Below, piece after piece: positions 1-10,197 of a DNA stretch of 64,000 nucleotides. A program made the translations under genes and the position numbers. This DNA is from Silene latifolia (Eukaryota; Streptophyta; Magnoliopsida; Caryophyllales; Caryophyllaceae). Numbering within the stretch: the stretch's first letter is position 1; each line of letters starts with the position of its first letter. The notes beneath the pieces are model-generated. The model was not told the origin of the DNA and did not search any database. It saw only the letters and a list, made by a program, of their open reading frames with translations. The DNA lies in assembly GCF_048544455.1 (NCBI RefSeq), contig NC_133538.1:37821469-37885468 (forward strand), read 5' to 3'.

Positions 1-644
1 CAAAACAATAGTCAACAAGGAATAAACAAATGTAGAAGTCTAGTGCCACACTGCCACTCTTAAGAGGGAAGACAAGTCAACGTCGAAGAGCCTAAGAGAT
101 AAAATTTCTTATGTTTATCATGATCATTAAGGGTTGTTGAGGGGTACAAAGACGTACACTATAAATAGTGCGGTGCTTGAATCAAAACGGAGGACGGACA
201 ATTATAGAGAGAGCACAACAGAAATACAAAAAGCCGTGAGGCACAATACCAGACCCCAGATCCCATAAATTATACTCAGATAAACCGTCTCAAATATTTC
301 ACCCCAGTTCAAATCAAACCATTCACATAAATTGTCCCAGTTCATATAAGCGCATAAGAGCCGTAAATTAACGACAAAGTCGAAATTCATTAATAGTCAA
401 CATCCACATAGCCACGAGAAGTGCATTTAACATCAAATAAGTTTTTCTTTACTCTTTGTTTTTATTTAAATCTTTATTTTACCTTTTATTTATTTTCTCT
501 ATTTTATTGTCTTAACTAACCTATTAATTTGTAAGTGTAAATAATTGTATAAAGTTTGTTACTAACTTTTTTTTTCTCTGTCTTATTTTCGTCAAATATA
601 TAATATTACAAATAAATAGTAGAGGCCGTCAGTTTGATGGGCGA
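1..644 (+). repeat. Tat-like LTR, left portion (split by Copia-1)
   Basis: This stretch continues, after removal of Copia-1, into 11475-11686. The joined sequence matches, in inverted orientation, the solo LTR at 31759-36787. The matching part runs from near the TATA box to the LTR end and includes the block at about 300-420, which aligns with the complement of 32150-32330. The upstream (U3) part at 1-160 does not resemble the solo LTR. The start of the LTR lies outside the window, so whether this is a solo LTR or one end of a full element cannot be told. A 62-codon minus-strand ORF here is not treated as a gene because the related copy is interrupted by stops. Confidence 0.7.
160..167 (+). 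promoter_or_regulatory. TATA box of the Tat-like LTR
   Basis: TATAAATA sits at the point where similarity to the solo LTR begins. The solo LTR has a TATAAATA-type motif in the same relative place on its minus strand. This agreement gives the LTR orientation: plus here, minus for the copies at 31759-36787 and 37437-37968. Confidence 0.5.
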
Positions 645-1915
645 TGTTGGAATATGTGTCCTCCGACAATAATGCGATCACGACTGTTGATCATGATGAT
701 CACATGTTTAAATCTCATTATAAAGAATACAATTGGGAAGTAATATTTTTACTGTCAACTGATCAACATATATCGGTAATGATTGGCTAACTAGAGTTTG
801 ACATTACTGTCGTGTGACGGTGGTGATCAGTTGATCCCCTAGGTCATACCTAAAGGATAACACTCTTAATTGATCATTTAATTAATCGTATAATGTTACG
901 AGTTAATTAAATTACTTGAAAATTGACGGACGATTTTGGAAGTAAAATTTACGTATCACATTGAAATTGATTAAAATGAGATACGGTCTGAGTAATCGAA
1001 TTGTATCATTACTCAGATGAAATTATTGTTTAAGGAAACAATTAAATTTGAATGAATTATTATAAATACAAATTGTTGTGATTTATAATTGGTAAAATAT
1101 TTTGGCACAAGTAATTATGAATTACTAAGTCGATTTTTGTATGTGACGTATTTTTAATAATAATACGTTGATTTTTAATATGTTAAAAATGCACAACAAA
1201 TTTATGCAACATATGACATGTGACATATTGACAATTGACAAAGATAAAATGGAATCCATTTTATCTCCATTTGGCCGAAATAGTGGGAGGATTTAACATA
1301 TATTTTATGTTGATTAAAGTTAATGGAAAACATGATTATGTAAACCTATTGCTAGCCATGCACACCTACATATTCTTGTGAAGGTAACCATGAGCATGCA
1401 TTGGCTCTATTTTTCCTCCACTCCCACCGGTTTTGGGAAGAAAATCCATGAGATTTTTCTTCTTATTTTTGCCTAATATTCACTTAAAAATAACTAGTGA
1501 TATTATTCATTCATATTATCTAAAAACAAGAGTTTTAGAAAGAGAAAAATTTCCTCTATCATTCCTCTCTCAACCGGTTTTGGGTGAGATAACCAAATAT
1601 TTTTTGGGTCAATTTTTCTTTACAAAATTAATATTATCTAGTATACATTATATTAATTTTATTAAGAGTGTGTCTTGGGTATAAATCCTTGGGAGAGATC
1701 CTACACTCGGGTCTTTGTTCATCCAAAAGGAAAGCTCAAGAACAAAAGAGAAAGAGATCTCTTTTGTGCCCACATGAACCGAAATTCCAATGTAAGGATT
1801 AATTCTTCTTTACTTTGTTAAATAGTTTGCATGCATAAGATCACTTTTTAATTTTATGACAAATTAAAATGGAACATATATGAATATGTTAGTATATAGA
1901 TCTACTTTTCCTTCA
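645..1915 (+). repeat. Copia-1 5' LTR
   Basis: Direct repeat of 10198-11469. The TATA-like motif at 1680-1687 reads TATAAATC, whereas the 3' LTR keeps TATAAATA, so this copy has lost the last consensus base. Confidence 0.93.
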
Positions 1916-1917
1916 AT

Positions 1918-1934
1918 TGGTATCAGAGCCATGG
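1918..1934 (+). promoter_or_regulatory. Copia-1 primer binding site
   Basis: TGGTATCAGAGCCATGG begins two bases after the 5' LTR and is complementary to the 3' end of plant initiator-Met tRNA. This is the usual minus-strand primer site of copia elements. Confidence 0.88.
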
Positions 1935-4160
1935 TTGTTTGCATGCAAATCGGTTAAAAGTTTTTCCGAGTTATAAAGATTAACATATAAAACTTGTAAA
2001 ATTTGTGTTATTATGATATATCATGAAATTAATTCATGCATGTTAAAATTTCTTGTCCTAAAATGTTTTAGGATATTTTGGTTAATTTACGGATTTTTAT
2101 TGTTCATATTATACAATAATGGCATTTAAATATGATTTTATGAGTAAAAATGTCATTTTCGGTCTAAAATTAGCTATACTTCGAATTTTCCAGTGATTTT
2201 TGGATATGTTGTCACATATATTATTTTGAGATAACCTGTAAATTTTCATAATTTTTGGATATGTTATGCTCGAAAAATGGATTTTTTATTATTAAATTCG
2301 GATTTAGGTGAAAAATAGGTTAATATTAGATAAATTTTGAATCTGGTCATAGAAATTTAGTATGTTGTGACATGCAATTTTACAAGATGTGTGTAAAATA
2401 ATGGGCTATAGTGAAGTCTTTTTGCATGATTTATGGATTTTTGAAGAAAAATGGCATGAATAGTGACTTAATTAATGAAAAAATTAATAAAACATACTCT
2501 ATGACTAAAGAAAAACATCATATGTTGCATTTTATTATCTTTTTCAGATCTAAAATTGAAAAGTTAATGTGTATAATTTTTCACATGTTTTTATGATTAT
2601 TTTGGTTAAAACCGATAAACCGCAACATTGTTTTTCCGGATAAATTTCGAAATTTTTAACCTAAGTTTTTTGAACATTATGAGTGTCATGGTATTTTTTC
2701 AGAATGTTCATGAGTTTAAATTTCAAATTTCAAATTTATTTGAAATTTTTGTGATTTATTTGAAGTTTATAGCTTATTTTTATAATTTTAAGTCCATTAA
2801 TGAACAATTTTTATAAATATGAGTTAATTATAGTCAAATTATTAGTGAAGACTAAATTTTGAGTCCTAAGAGGTTAGGGTAATTAATTTATGCATAAATA
2901 TGAATTTATGTAATTTTTGTGATTATAAAATGTTGAAATCACGCAAATCCGTAAAAACCGAGTAATATACGATATTGGCTAATTAAAGGCGATTTAGCAT
3001 TAAAATTGGGCATGTTCATACATATTATAATGCTGCATTTTCTTTATGATTGTCATAATTTAATTTATGTAATTTTTGAATTATGTAATTTTACTTAGTA
3101 TGGCCTTAGTTTTTAATTGGTATTTCCCGAAATGTATGGGAATATCGATTCGGTTGTAATTTTTATTGTGATCTTTTATCACCGTCTTGTAATTTAATAA
3201 ATTTATTTTATTTTATCTTAGTTACAAATGTATAATAGGAAATTATGTAATTTGCTATGTAATTTAATTTATCTCGGAGTTCCCAAAGACGGATTTCTTC
3301 AAGATGGCGATACATAAAGACGGTGTTACCTCGAGATGCGTGCCAAAAATCAAAGTTCAAGGGACCAATGGAGTTGGTTTCCGAATATGTAATAGTTAAA
3401 TAGTTTTTCTATTTTAGGAAAGGCCATACTAGGATTTATTTTATGCTTGCATTTTATTTTATGTCACATGCATCGCTAAATCGCCATAACTAAAACATGC
3501 ATCTTCTTTCATCGAGTTTATCGACCGTGTCAATTAAAATTATCGTAGTTCACCGCTTTAGTTCACTTAAAACGTGATAGATAATAAATTGACATGACCT
3601 CTCGCTAAAACAATTAATTGAGACATAGCCTTACCAAATAGTAGAAACCATGAAAACCTATTTCGAGAGGGAGTGCACTCGGCCCTACCGGGGTACAAAA
3701 CTTGTTACGTAGGGAAAGTGGGTGATAAATGTCTATCCACCGAATTCATGTTGATAAGGGATGAATCGGCCCTACCGTGCCCAAGTTGATGTGGATTTGG
3801 ATCATGGACACATTTATTCGAAATTTGGATTGAACTCAACAAAAGTTTTTGATAAGCAATGTATCGGCCACACCGTGCCCTTGTCGGATGTGTTTTGGGC
3901 TAAAGATAATTGTTAATGTAATATTATCGACCAAGAGTTCTAAAAGTATAATTGATTAAACGTTAATCCACCGAGTTATATTGATAAAGGATGTATCGGC
4001 CCTACCGTGCCTAAGTCGATATGAATTTGGGTCTTGGAATCATTTATTATAGTTGGGTAGAGGTCACTATATAAATGTTTATATCTTGTTAATTTGCAAG
4101 TATGATTTAAAAAGACAAATGTTAATATTTCCTTTTCCTCCATATTTGTAGTTCATTACA
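1935..4160 (+). other. Copia-1 untranslated leader
   Basis: About 2.2 kb of AT-rich sequence without a credible gene. It is closely related to the complement of 48360-50485 in Copia-2, so the leader is a conserved property of the family. Short ORFs in it (for example 2411-2596 and 2628-2816) are not kept as genes. The 3' third contains the repeated motif annotated at 3753-4015. Confidence 0.8.
3753..4015 (+). repeat. Three-copy leader motif of the Copia-1/2 family
   Basis: A roughly 33-bp motif containing ATCGGCCCTACCGTGCC-like sequence occurs at 3753, 3851 and 3983. A shorter partial version (CTCGGCCCTACCG) lies near 3673. The same set recurs, inverted, in Copia-2 near 48421, 48560 and 48659. 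The core is better conserved than the sequence between copies. Confidence 0.75.
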
Positions 4161-4571
4161 ATGAATCCATCAAATGCTACCGCACCGATAACTATTGAGT
4201 CTTACCACAATGTTTTTGACGACGTTTGCTCCAACAATGATTTCGACACTACTAGAGAACTTCATTTTGGGATAGGTTCGGATGGAAACCTTAACTTCAT
4301 CACTTCTTCTAAACCACCTACTACTACTAGACCTCGTGTGAGTCCGTCTCAGGAAGACTACCTCATACAATCTATAGGGTCTTTGTCTCTGGAAGATAAA
4401 GATGCCAAAACTAGTGGGAGCTCAAGCAATCAAGTTCTTGCTTCAAAGGGCAAAAGGTTCAAGAAGAAGGGAAAGAAAATCAAAAACTTCAAGCAAGTTA
4501 ATGATGAGTGACATTATTGCTATGGCATGGGACATTGGCTTAGGAATTGTCCCGTATATTTGCGAAATATA
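4161..4571 (+). pseudogene. Copia-1 gag remnant with broken zinc knuckle
   Basis: The reading frame opens at 4161 with 116 codons rich in Ser, Thr and Asp, then a Lys-rich stretch (about residues 98-111). The stop TGA falls exactly where the first cysteine of the nucleocapsid zinc knuckle should be. In the same frame the remaining knuckle residues follow: Cys, His and Cys in CX2CX4HX4C spacing (HYC, then GHWLRNC). The large N-terminal gag domain normal in copia elements is not recognisable, so gag is truncated as well as interrupted. Protease coding continues in the same frame. A functional capsid protein is not expected. Confidence 0.8.
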
Positions 4572-5655
4572 AGGGAAGGAATCATCACTCCAAAAGGTAA
4601 AATTCCTAAGGAAATTTATGTTATTGATATAAATTATACTTCCACTACGACATGGGTACTAGATACCGGTTGTGGTTCTCACCTTTGTAATCATTTACAG
4701 GGTTTAAGAGACGTGAAGAGGCTTAACAAGGGAGATGTGGATCTACGCCTTGGAAATGGAGCTCGGGTAGCGGCCGAATCCAAAGGAACTTATGTTTTAG
4801 CTTTGCCTAATGGATTTGAGTTGTATTTACATAATTGTTTTTATGTGCCTACACTCTCTAAAAACATTATTTCAATCGCCATGTTAGACATGGACGGTTT
4901 TTGTTTTGTCATTAAGAACAATCGTTGTACTATTTCTAGGAACGACTTGGTTATAGGCCAAGCTTCCTCTATCAATGGCATTTACATTTTAGAGACCTCA
5001 AATCCGACTAATGATATCTATAACATTCAATCAAAGAAACTCAAATCAAGTGACCCAAGTGAAGCGTTCATTTGGCATTGTCGATTAGGTCACATAAACG
5101 AGAATCGCATCAAAAGATTAATTTCGACTAATGTGATTACACCATTTGATTATCAATCATATGGTACATGCGAATATTGCCTACTTGGCAAAATGACTCG
5201 TAATCCTTTTAGTGGTAAAGGGACATGAGCTAGTGAACTATTAGGACTCATACACACCGATGTATGTGAACCAATGAGTATCACCGCTCGTGGAAATTAT
5301 GACTACTTTATAACTTTCACCGACGACTTGAGTAGACATGGGTATGTCTATTTAATGAAGCATAAGAGTGAAGCGTTTGAGAAATTCAAAGAATTTCAAA
5401 ACGAAGTAGAGAACCAATTGAACAAAAGGATTAAGGCACTACGATCCGATCGTGGTGGAGAATATCTTAGCCTTGAATTGATTCACACTTGAAAGGTTGT
5501 GGTATTATATCACAACTTACTCCACCCAGAACACCACAACTCAATGGTGTTGCCGAAAGGAGGAATCGAACCCTACTTGATATGGTTCGATCCATGATGA
5601 GTCAAACCGAGTTACCGAACTCGTTTTGGGGATTTGCGATTCAAACCGCACCCGA
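4572..5655 (+). pseudogene. Copia-1 protease and integrase, broken
   Basis: The aspartic-protease signature VLDTGCGSH lies near 4655. The GAG-pre-integrase HHCC zinc finger follows (WHCRLGH, then CEYCLLGK). The integrase core has TFTDDLSR (DD), RSDRGGEY and, after a frameshift, the PQLNGVAERRNRT block with the catalytic Glu. Breaks are an in-frame TGA at 5226-5228 (a CGA-to-TGA pattern), a frameshift near 5485 and another near 5655 within the integrase. Integrase and protease would not be made as a continuous polyprotein. Confidence 0.88.
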
Positions 5656-6769
5656 TCTTTGAACAATAGTCCCACAAAGTCCACCGAAAAGACTCCATGT
5701 GAGATGTGGACGGGAAGGATCCCCAATATATCCTATATGAAGATTTGGGGATGTGATGCTTACGTCAAGACTAAGAACGACAACAAGCTTGCCCCAAGAT
5801 CCGAAAAATGCATCTTTGTAGGTTACCCCTCGACCTCTCGAGGATACTACTTCTACAAACCTCAAGATAACAAAGTGTTTGTGTCTTGCGAGGCTGTCTT
5901 CTTAGAAAGAGAATTTATTTCTAAGAGACAGAGTGGGAGAAATTTTGAACTTGACGAAGTTCAAGAGCCACAAACCGAGGTAGAGACGCAAGAAGAAGTT
6001 CCTTCGTCGTCTAACGCGGTTGTACCTCCTCCACTAAGAAGGACGGGTCGAGTAATTCGCCATCCCGATCGATATGTGGGACTTATCGAGGAAGATGGAA
6101 CACTCGATGTGTTGCTTATGAAAAGTGACGAGCCCGCCACCTACAAGGCCGCAATCTCTAGTCCAAATTCCTCCTTATGGCTTGAAGCCATGAAGTCCGA
6201 AATGGATTCTATGCATGAAAACCAAGTTTGGGACTTGGTAGATTTGCCTAAAGGGGCAAGACCCCTTCAATGCAAATGGATATTCAAAGTCAAAAATGGC
6301 ATAGAAGGACATGATGATGTCTACAAAGCTAGGCTAGTGTCAAAAGGATTTACCCAAGTCCAAGGTCTCCATTATGATGAGACCTTCGCCCCCGTAGCCA
6401 TGCTAAGATCCATACGGATTTTGTCAGCGATTGCCGCATTTCATGATTATGAAATATGGCAAATGGATGTCAAAACCGCTTTTCTAAATGGGCATTTAGA
6501 AGAGGAGGTGTACATGATACAACCCGAAGGTTTTGTTGATTCTAAAAATCCTAACAAAGTGTGCAAGCTTAAGAGATCCATTTATGGTCTTAAGCAAGCA
6601 TCTAGAAGTTGGAATCATCGATTCAATCATGTTATAAAGGAAAATGGTTTCACTCGAAGTATTGAGGAACCATGTTTATACATGAAATTTAGTGGGAGCA
6701 ATGTTATGTTCCTAATCTTGTATGTCGATGACATACTACTCATTGGAAATGATATTCCAATGTTGTCTT
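5656..6769 (+). pseudogene. Copia-1 integrase C-terminus and reverse transcriptase, split by CACTA
   Basis: The open frame carries the integrase tail (GCDAYVK, then IFVGYPSTSRGYY), a low-complexity linker, and the RT domain. The RT domain contains CKWIFKVK, ARLVSKGFTQ, QMDVKTAFLNG (motif A Asp), YGLKQASRSW and the catalytic YVDDILLIGN near 6721-6750. It ends abruptly a few codons after YVDD because the CACTA element at 6770 interrupts it. The downstream part of the same domain resumes at 8489. Apart from the insertion this is the best-preserved part of the element. Confidence 0.92.
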
Positions 6770-6789
6770 CACTACTACAAATCCAGGCA

Positions 6790-7110
6790 ACTACAACGCC
6801 CCTTTAACAACGATTATTCACGAAAATCACAATAGACGTTGTAAAATGTATGGCGCGAATTTTACTAAAATCAATTACAACGGGTATGGTTATAAAAACC
6901 GTTGTTATTAGTTTTAACAACGGGTCACTCATGCACAACCGTTGTTAATAATTTGGCGCAAAATTGGCGCAAAGTTAGTGAAAAGTAATCACAACGGTTA
7001 TTTTTGAAACCCGTTGTTAAAACTTATTTAACAACGGGTGTTTTTTACAACCGTTGTTAAAACATATTTCACAACGGTTGTTGTTTAATAACCGTTGTCA
7101 ATACCTTCCA
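6790..7110. repeat. CACTA left subterminal repeats
   Basis: About eleven copies of CAACGG(G/T)T or its complement, arranged as facing pairs so that neighbours can fold back on each other. The matching right array is at 8221-8470. Confidence 0.8.
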
Positions 7111-7486
7111 TACTATAAACCACACAAACAAGTCTCTGCAGCCACAAAACACAACCCTTAATACACAAACACAAACACAAGAGACAAAACAAACACAAAA
7201 CACACACTCTTTTTCTCTCTTTCTCTCTTTCTCACTTTCTCTCTTTCTCATCGCGCTTTATCTTCTCGCCACACACTTTGATTTCATCGTCTATTACGTT
7301 CTGTATTTATCGGTAAATATCGCCACTTTATTAGTTTCATCGTCATTATTTTCTTTTTCTATTTATTTCTTTTGCATGTATGTGTTTTTATCGACCATTA
7401 TGTTATTTGTTTAAGTATTGTTCGCATAATTAGTTAGTAAAACAATGAAGAAGCAAGATGAAGAAGCAAGATAAACATAATTAATA

Positions 7487-7490
<4 letters not shown>

Positions 7491-7528
<38 letters not shown>
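7491..7528. repeat. TA dinucleotide microsatellite
   Basis: A near-perfect TA run of about 38 bp inside the CACTA interior, between the plus-strand leader-like region and the minus-strand small gene. Confidence 0.9.
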
Positions 7529-7534
<6 letters not shown>

Positions 7535-7672
7535 AATACATAAATTAAAAAAAAAATTACATATATAAAAATGCAATTCTTATATTTTCATAGAGGATCT
7601 TATTCTGCTTTATCGTATCCGTCCTCTCCTCCTTGGCTATTTGGAGGTTCCGTTCAGCAGATTGTTATATCG

Positions 7673-7852
7673 TCATATAGCCGCAATCGCTAACTGCTGC
7701 TGCTCCGTCAAGCCATCTTCTTTGGCGTGCTTCAGTGCGGATCGAGCATCCGCAAGGTAGCTCCTGAAACTTTCCTCAATATGGAGGAACCGGCGGATGA
7801 TGTTGTTGTTGTTCTCGACCATGGTAAGAGTCTTAAGGATGAAATCATTCAT
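7673..7852 (-). CDS. Small hypothetical protein carried by CACTA element (59 aa)
   Basis: The minus strand has a 59-codon frame starting ATG in a good context (CAACAAAATGA) and ending TGA at 7673-7675. The predicted peptide is mostly polar and helical-looking, with an Asn run (residues 15-18), a basic IIRRF segment and an Ala/Leu/Lys/Gln-rich C-terminal half, compatible with a short coiled coil. A TATAAATA box lies about 115 bp upstream on the same strand, with a leader containing AAACCCTAA as in many plant 5' UTRs. I recognise no family. It may be the first exon of a transposition gene left after internal deletion, a captured exon, or a genuine microprotein. Confidence 0.45.
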   Translation of the reverse strand: MNDFILKTLTMVENNNNIIRRFLHIEESFRSYLADARSALKHAKEDGLTEQQQLAIAAI

Positions 7853-7967
7853 TTTGTTGGAGTTTTTGGAGTTTGTTTTGAAAGATTAAGTAGAGTTTGT
7901 TTTAGCAGTTAGGGTTTGGAGATGAATATATTGAGATAATGGAAATGTTAGTTGAGATAATGCAATG

Positions 7968-7975
7968 TATTTATA
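7968..7975 (-). promoter_or_regulatory. TATA box for the CACTA small gene
   Basis: TATAAATA on the minus strand, about 115 bp before the small ATG. A start site 25-30 bp downstream would give a leader of about 90 nt. Confidence 0.45.
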
Positions 7976-8220
7976 CTAAGCAATGTGTGGGTTGAGTTGT
8001 TTTTTAATTAATATATATGTTAGGAAGTTGTGCCATAATCATCATCATATCTCTCAATAATGCTGCTTCAAATCTTATTACTAACCCTTCTCATTCTATA
8101 TTATCCGTTCATATGTACAGTGATGTCAGTAATAATGCATGCATCGGAATTCTAACGGGCCGTAATTATGCATGCATCTAGTAATAATTAATTTTTATTT
8201 TTTATTTTTTAAGAACAAAC

Positions 8221-8470
8221 AACAACGGTTATTTACAAACAACCCGTTGTCTTTAGTTATAACAACGGTTTTGTATATTAAAACCCGTTGTTATAAATTT
8301 CCCTCCAAAATTGAGTCACACTTTCCACAACGGGTTTTTATACTTAAAACCGTTGTTAATATTTTTAACAACGGTTTCCTTAAAAAAACCAACCGTTGTT
8401 AAAACCTTTTACAACGGACGCTTTAACAACGTCCGCTTTTTTATACAACGGTTTTTGACCGTTGTTATAG
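8221..8470. repeat. CACTA right subterminal repeats
   Basis: About twelve alternating CAACGG and CCGTTG motifs, mirroring the left array. Several adjacent pairs are inverted with 8-20 bp between them. Short ORFs across this array are repeat artefacts. Confidence 0.8.
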
Positions 8471-8488
8471 CGTGTATTTGTAGTAGTG

Positions 8489-9432
8489 CTTCTGTTAAGA
8501 AGTGGTTAGGTAACCACTTCCAAATGAAGGATTTAGGAGAGGCACAACGCATATTAGGTATCCGGATCCATAGAGATAGATCCAAGAGGATATTGGCACT
8601 AAGTCAAGAGTCTTATGTTGATAAGATTCTTCGACGGTTCAGCATGGACAAATCCAAAAGGGGTTTGGTATCTATGGTAACCGGGACGATATTGAGAAAG
8701 ACTTAATCTCCCTCCGAACCCCATGATGTTGAACGCATGAAGTTGATCCCTTATGCTTTCGCTGTTGGATCAATCATGTATGCTATGATATGCACACGTC
8801 CTGATGTCTCGTATGCCTTGAGCATGATGAGTAGATATCAAGGAAATCCAGGTGAGAGTCACTGGATAGCCGTCAATAACATCCTTAAGTACTTGAGAAG
8901 AACTAAGGATTCTATCCTAGTGTTTGGAGGAGATACTGAGTTACGTGTTAATGGATACACGGACTCAAGTTTTCAAACAGATAGAGATGACTTGAAATCA
9001 CAAGCTGGTTTCGTTTTTATACTCAATGGTGGTGCCGTAGTGGAGAAGCTTCAAGGAAGTCAGAATCATGATTCTACAACGGAGGTGAGTACATTGCGGA
9101 TCGTGGAAGGCTCACTAAGGAAGTCGTTTGGATCGAGGCAATTTACGGAAGGTCTAAAAGTAGTGCCTACCGCCAATGATCCCATCACTCTCTATTGTGA
9201 TAATAGTGGGACGATCTTCCAAGCTAAGGAGCCGAAGTCTAGTAATAGATCTAGACATGTACTTAGAAAATATCATGTAATAAGAGATTTCATTGAGAGA
9301 AAGGAAATTGCGATTTGTAAGGTTGGGACGGATGACAACATAGCCGATCCGCTCACCAAACCTTTATCGCAGGCTAAGCATGATGGACATGTTACGTCCA
9401 TGGGACTTAAACGTGTACCAAGTTTTTGTTAG
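8489..9432 (+). pseudogene. Copia-1 RT C-terminus and RNase H, broken
   Basis: Coding resumes directly after the CACTA duplication with the conserved FQMKDLGEA and LGIRIHRD blocks. TAA at 8704-8706 (a CAA-to-TAA pattern) interrupts it. The frame then continues with the VGSIMYAMICTRPD region and RNase H (GYTDSSF, then ITLYCDNSGT, then DNIADPLTKPLSQAKHDGH). Between about 9030 and 9160 the residues stop matching the family and then match again, which suggests paired compensating frameshifts in the RNase H core. The natural stop is at 9430-9432. Confidence 0.88.
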
Positions 9433-10173
9433 ATTTTGAAATGAAATAAAAGTGTTGTTTTTGTTCATGTTCACAATCACATTTGTCTTTTATCTTCAAT
9501 TTATACATTGTTACATCCAAACGGGTTGTAATGACAATTGAACCCCGTTAAAGTGAACACGGATTAACATAGTATTTGCCCATAGTCACTTGTATGAGGT
9601 GACGTCTCGAAGTGACTAGAGTGTGATGCGATTGATGGCAAGTTCAAATGCCATAGAGTCATGTGAGATGACTAGTTGATCACATAGGCAGATCAAGTTA
9701 GAACATTTTGTCGGGCCTTATGACCGCTTATAGAGTTCTGGCAATTTATATAGCCTGGTCGTGGCGAGAGCTACTATAGTATTCTAATGAGTCGATTCTT
9801 TTGACTAAAGACTATTCGCCTAAGATGGCACAGTTTCAGATTAACTTTGATTTGTGTTACTACGACCTTCGTAAATGGGGTCAAATGGGCACATTTTGGG
9901 TTATGATGGCTTTGGCTAGTTGAAGGGAATGGGTGCGATAGGAATTGTCCACCCCTAGTCAGGGTTATAACAATATCTTAGGGCCACTCGAGGAGTAATG
10001 AACTGGAAATGCGTGGCCACGCTCGGAAAGTATCTATGATAGATAAGTCCGGTCAATCAGTTATTCTCCAGATCGAGGAAACCACTCTCGATATGATCAC
10101 TTGCAAGTACGACCTGAAAGACACCTTGCATTGAGTGGGAGATAGTAATAGGACAAGAGAATTGGTGACGCAC
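9433..10173 (+). other. Copia-1 3' non-coding region
   Basis: No gene. The sequence is shared, inverted, with 44352-45060 of Copia-2, so this long 3' region is a conserved part of the family. The minus-strand ORF at 10053-10271 crosses into the LTR and is not kept. Confidence 0.75.
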
Positions 10174-10190
10174 ACTTGTCGAGGACAAGT
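10174..10190 (+). promoter_or_regulatory. Perfect hairpin overlapping the polypurine tract
   Basis: ACTTGTC, a 3-base loop GAG, then GACAAGT: a perfect 7-bp stem just upstream of the 3' LTR. The identical palindrome is present in Copia-2 at 44335-44351. Confidence 0.7.
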
Positions 10191-10197
10191 GGGAGAT
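10186..10197 (+). promoter_or_regulatory. Copia-1 polypurine tract
   Basis: CAAGTGGGAGAT immediately precedes the 3' LTR and is the expected plus-strand primer position. Confidence 0.75.

Larger units (their letters stand above)
6770..8488. mobile_element. Non-autonomous CACTA (En/Spm) transposon
   Basis: The ends form a perfect 13-bp terminal inverted repeat, CACTACTACAAAT, with a 3-bp target duplication CTT (6767-6769 and 8489-8491). That is diagnostic of the CACTA superfamily. About 300 bp at each end carry more than twenty alternating copies of CAACGG and CCGTTG, the subterminal motifs expected to bind the element's own transposition protein. The 1.72-kb interior has no transposase core. 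It holds a plus-strand promoter-like region (TATAAAC at 7114, CT-rich leader to about 7300), a TA microsatellite and a small minus-strand gene. It inserted after Copia-1, splitting its RT frame. Confidence 0.93.

Noticed and set aside
202-390. 62-codon minus-strand ORF in the left LTR
   Set aside because: It is LTR sequence; the homologous stretch near 32200-32330 has stops and indels, so there is no protein-level constraint.
1433-1684. ORF present in both Copia-1 LTRs
   Set aside because: Conserved only because the LTRs are copies of each other; no motif and untranslated by position.
7069-7251. Minus ORF rich in Arg/Glu/Cys in the CACTA element
   Set aside because: Produced by the CT-rich and AC-rich leader repeats; low-complexity artefact.
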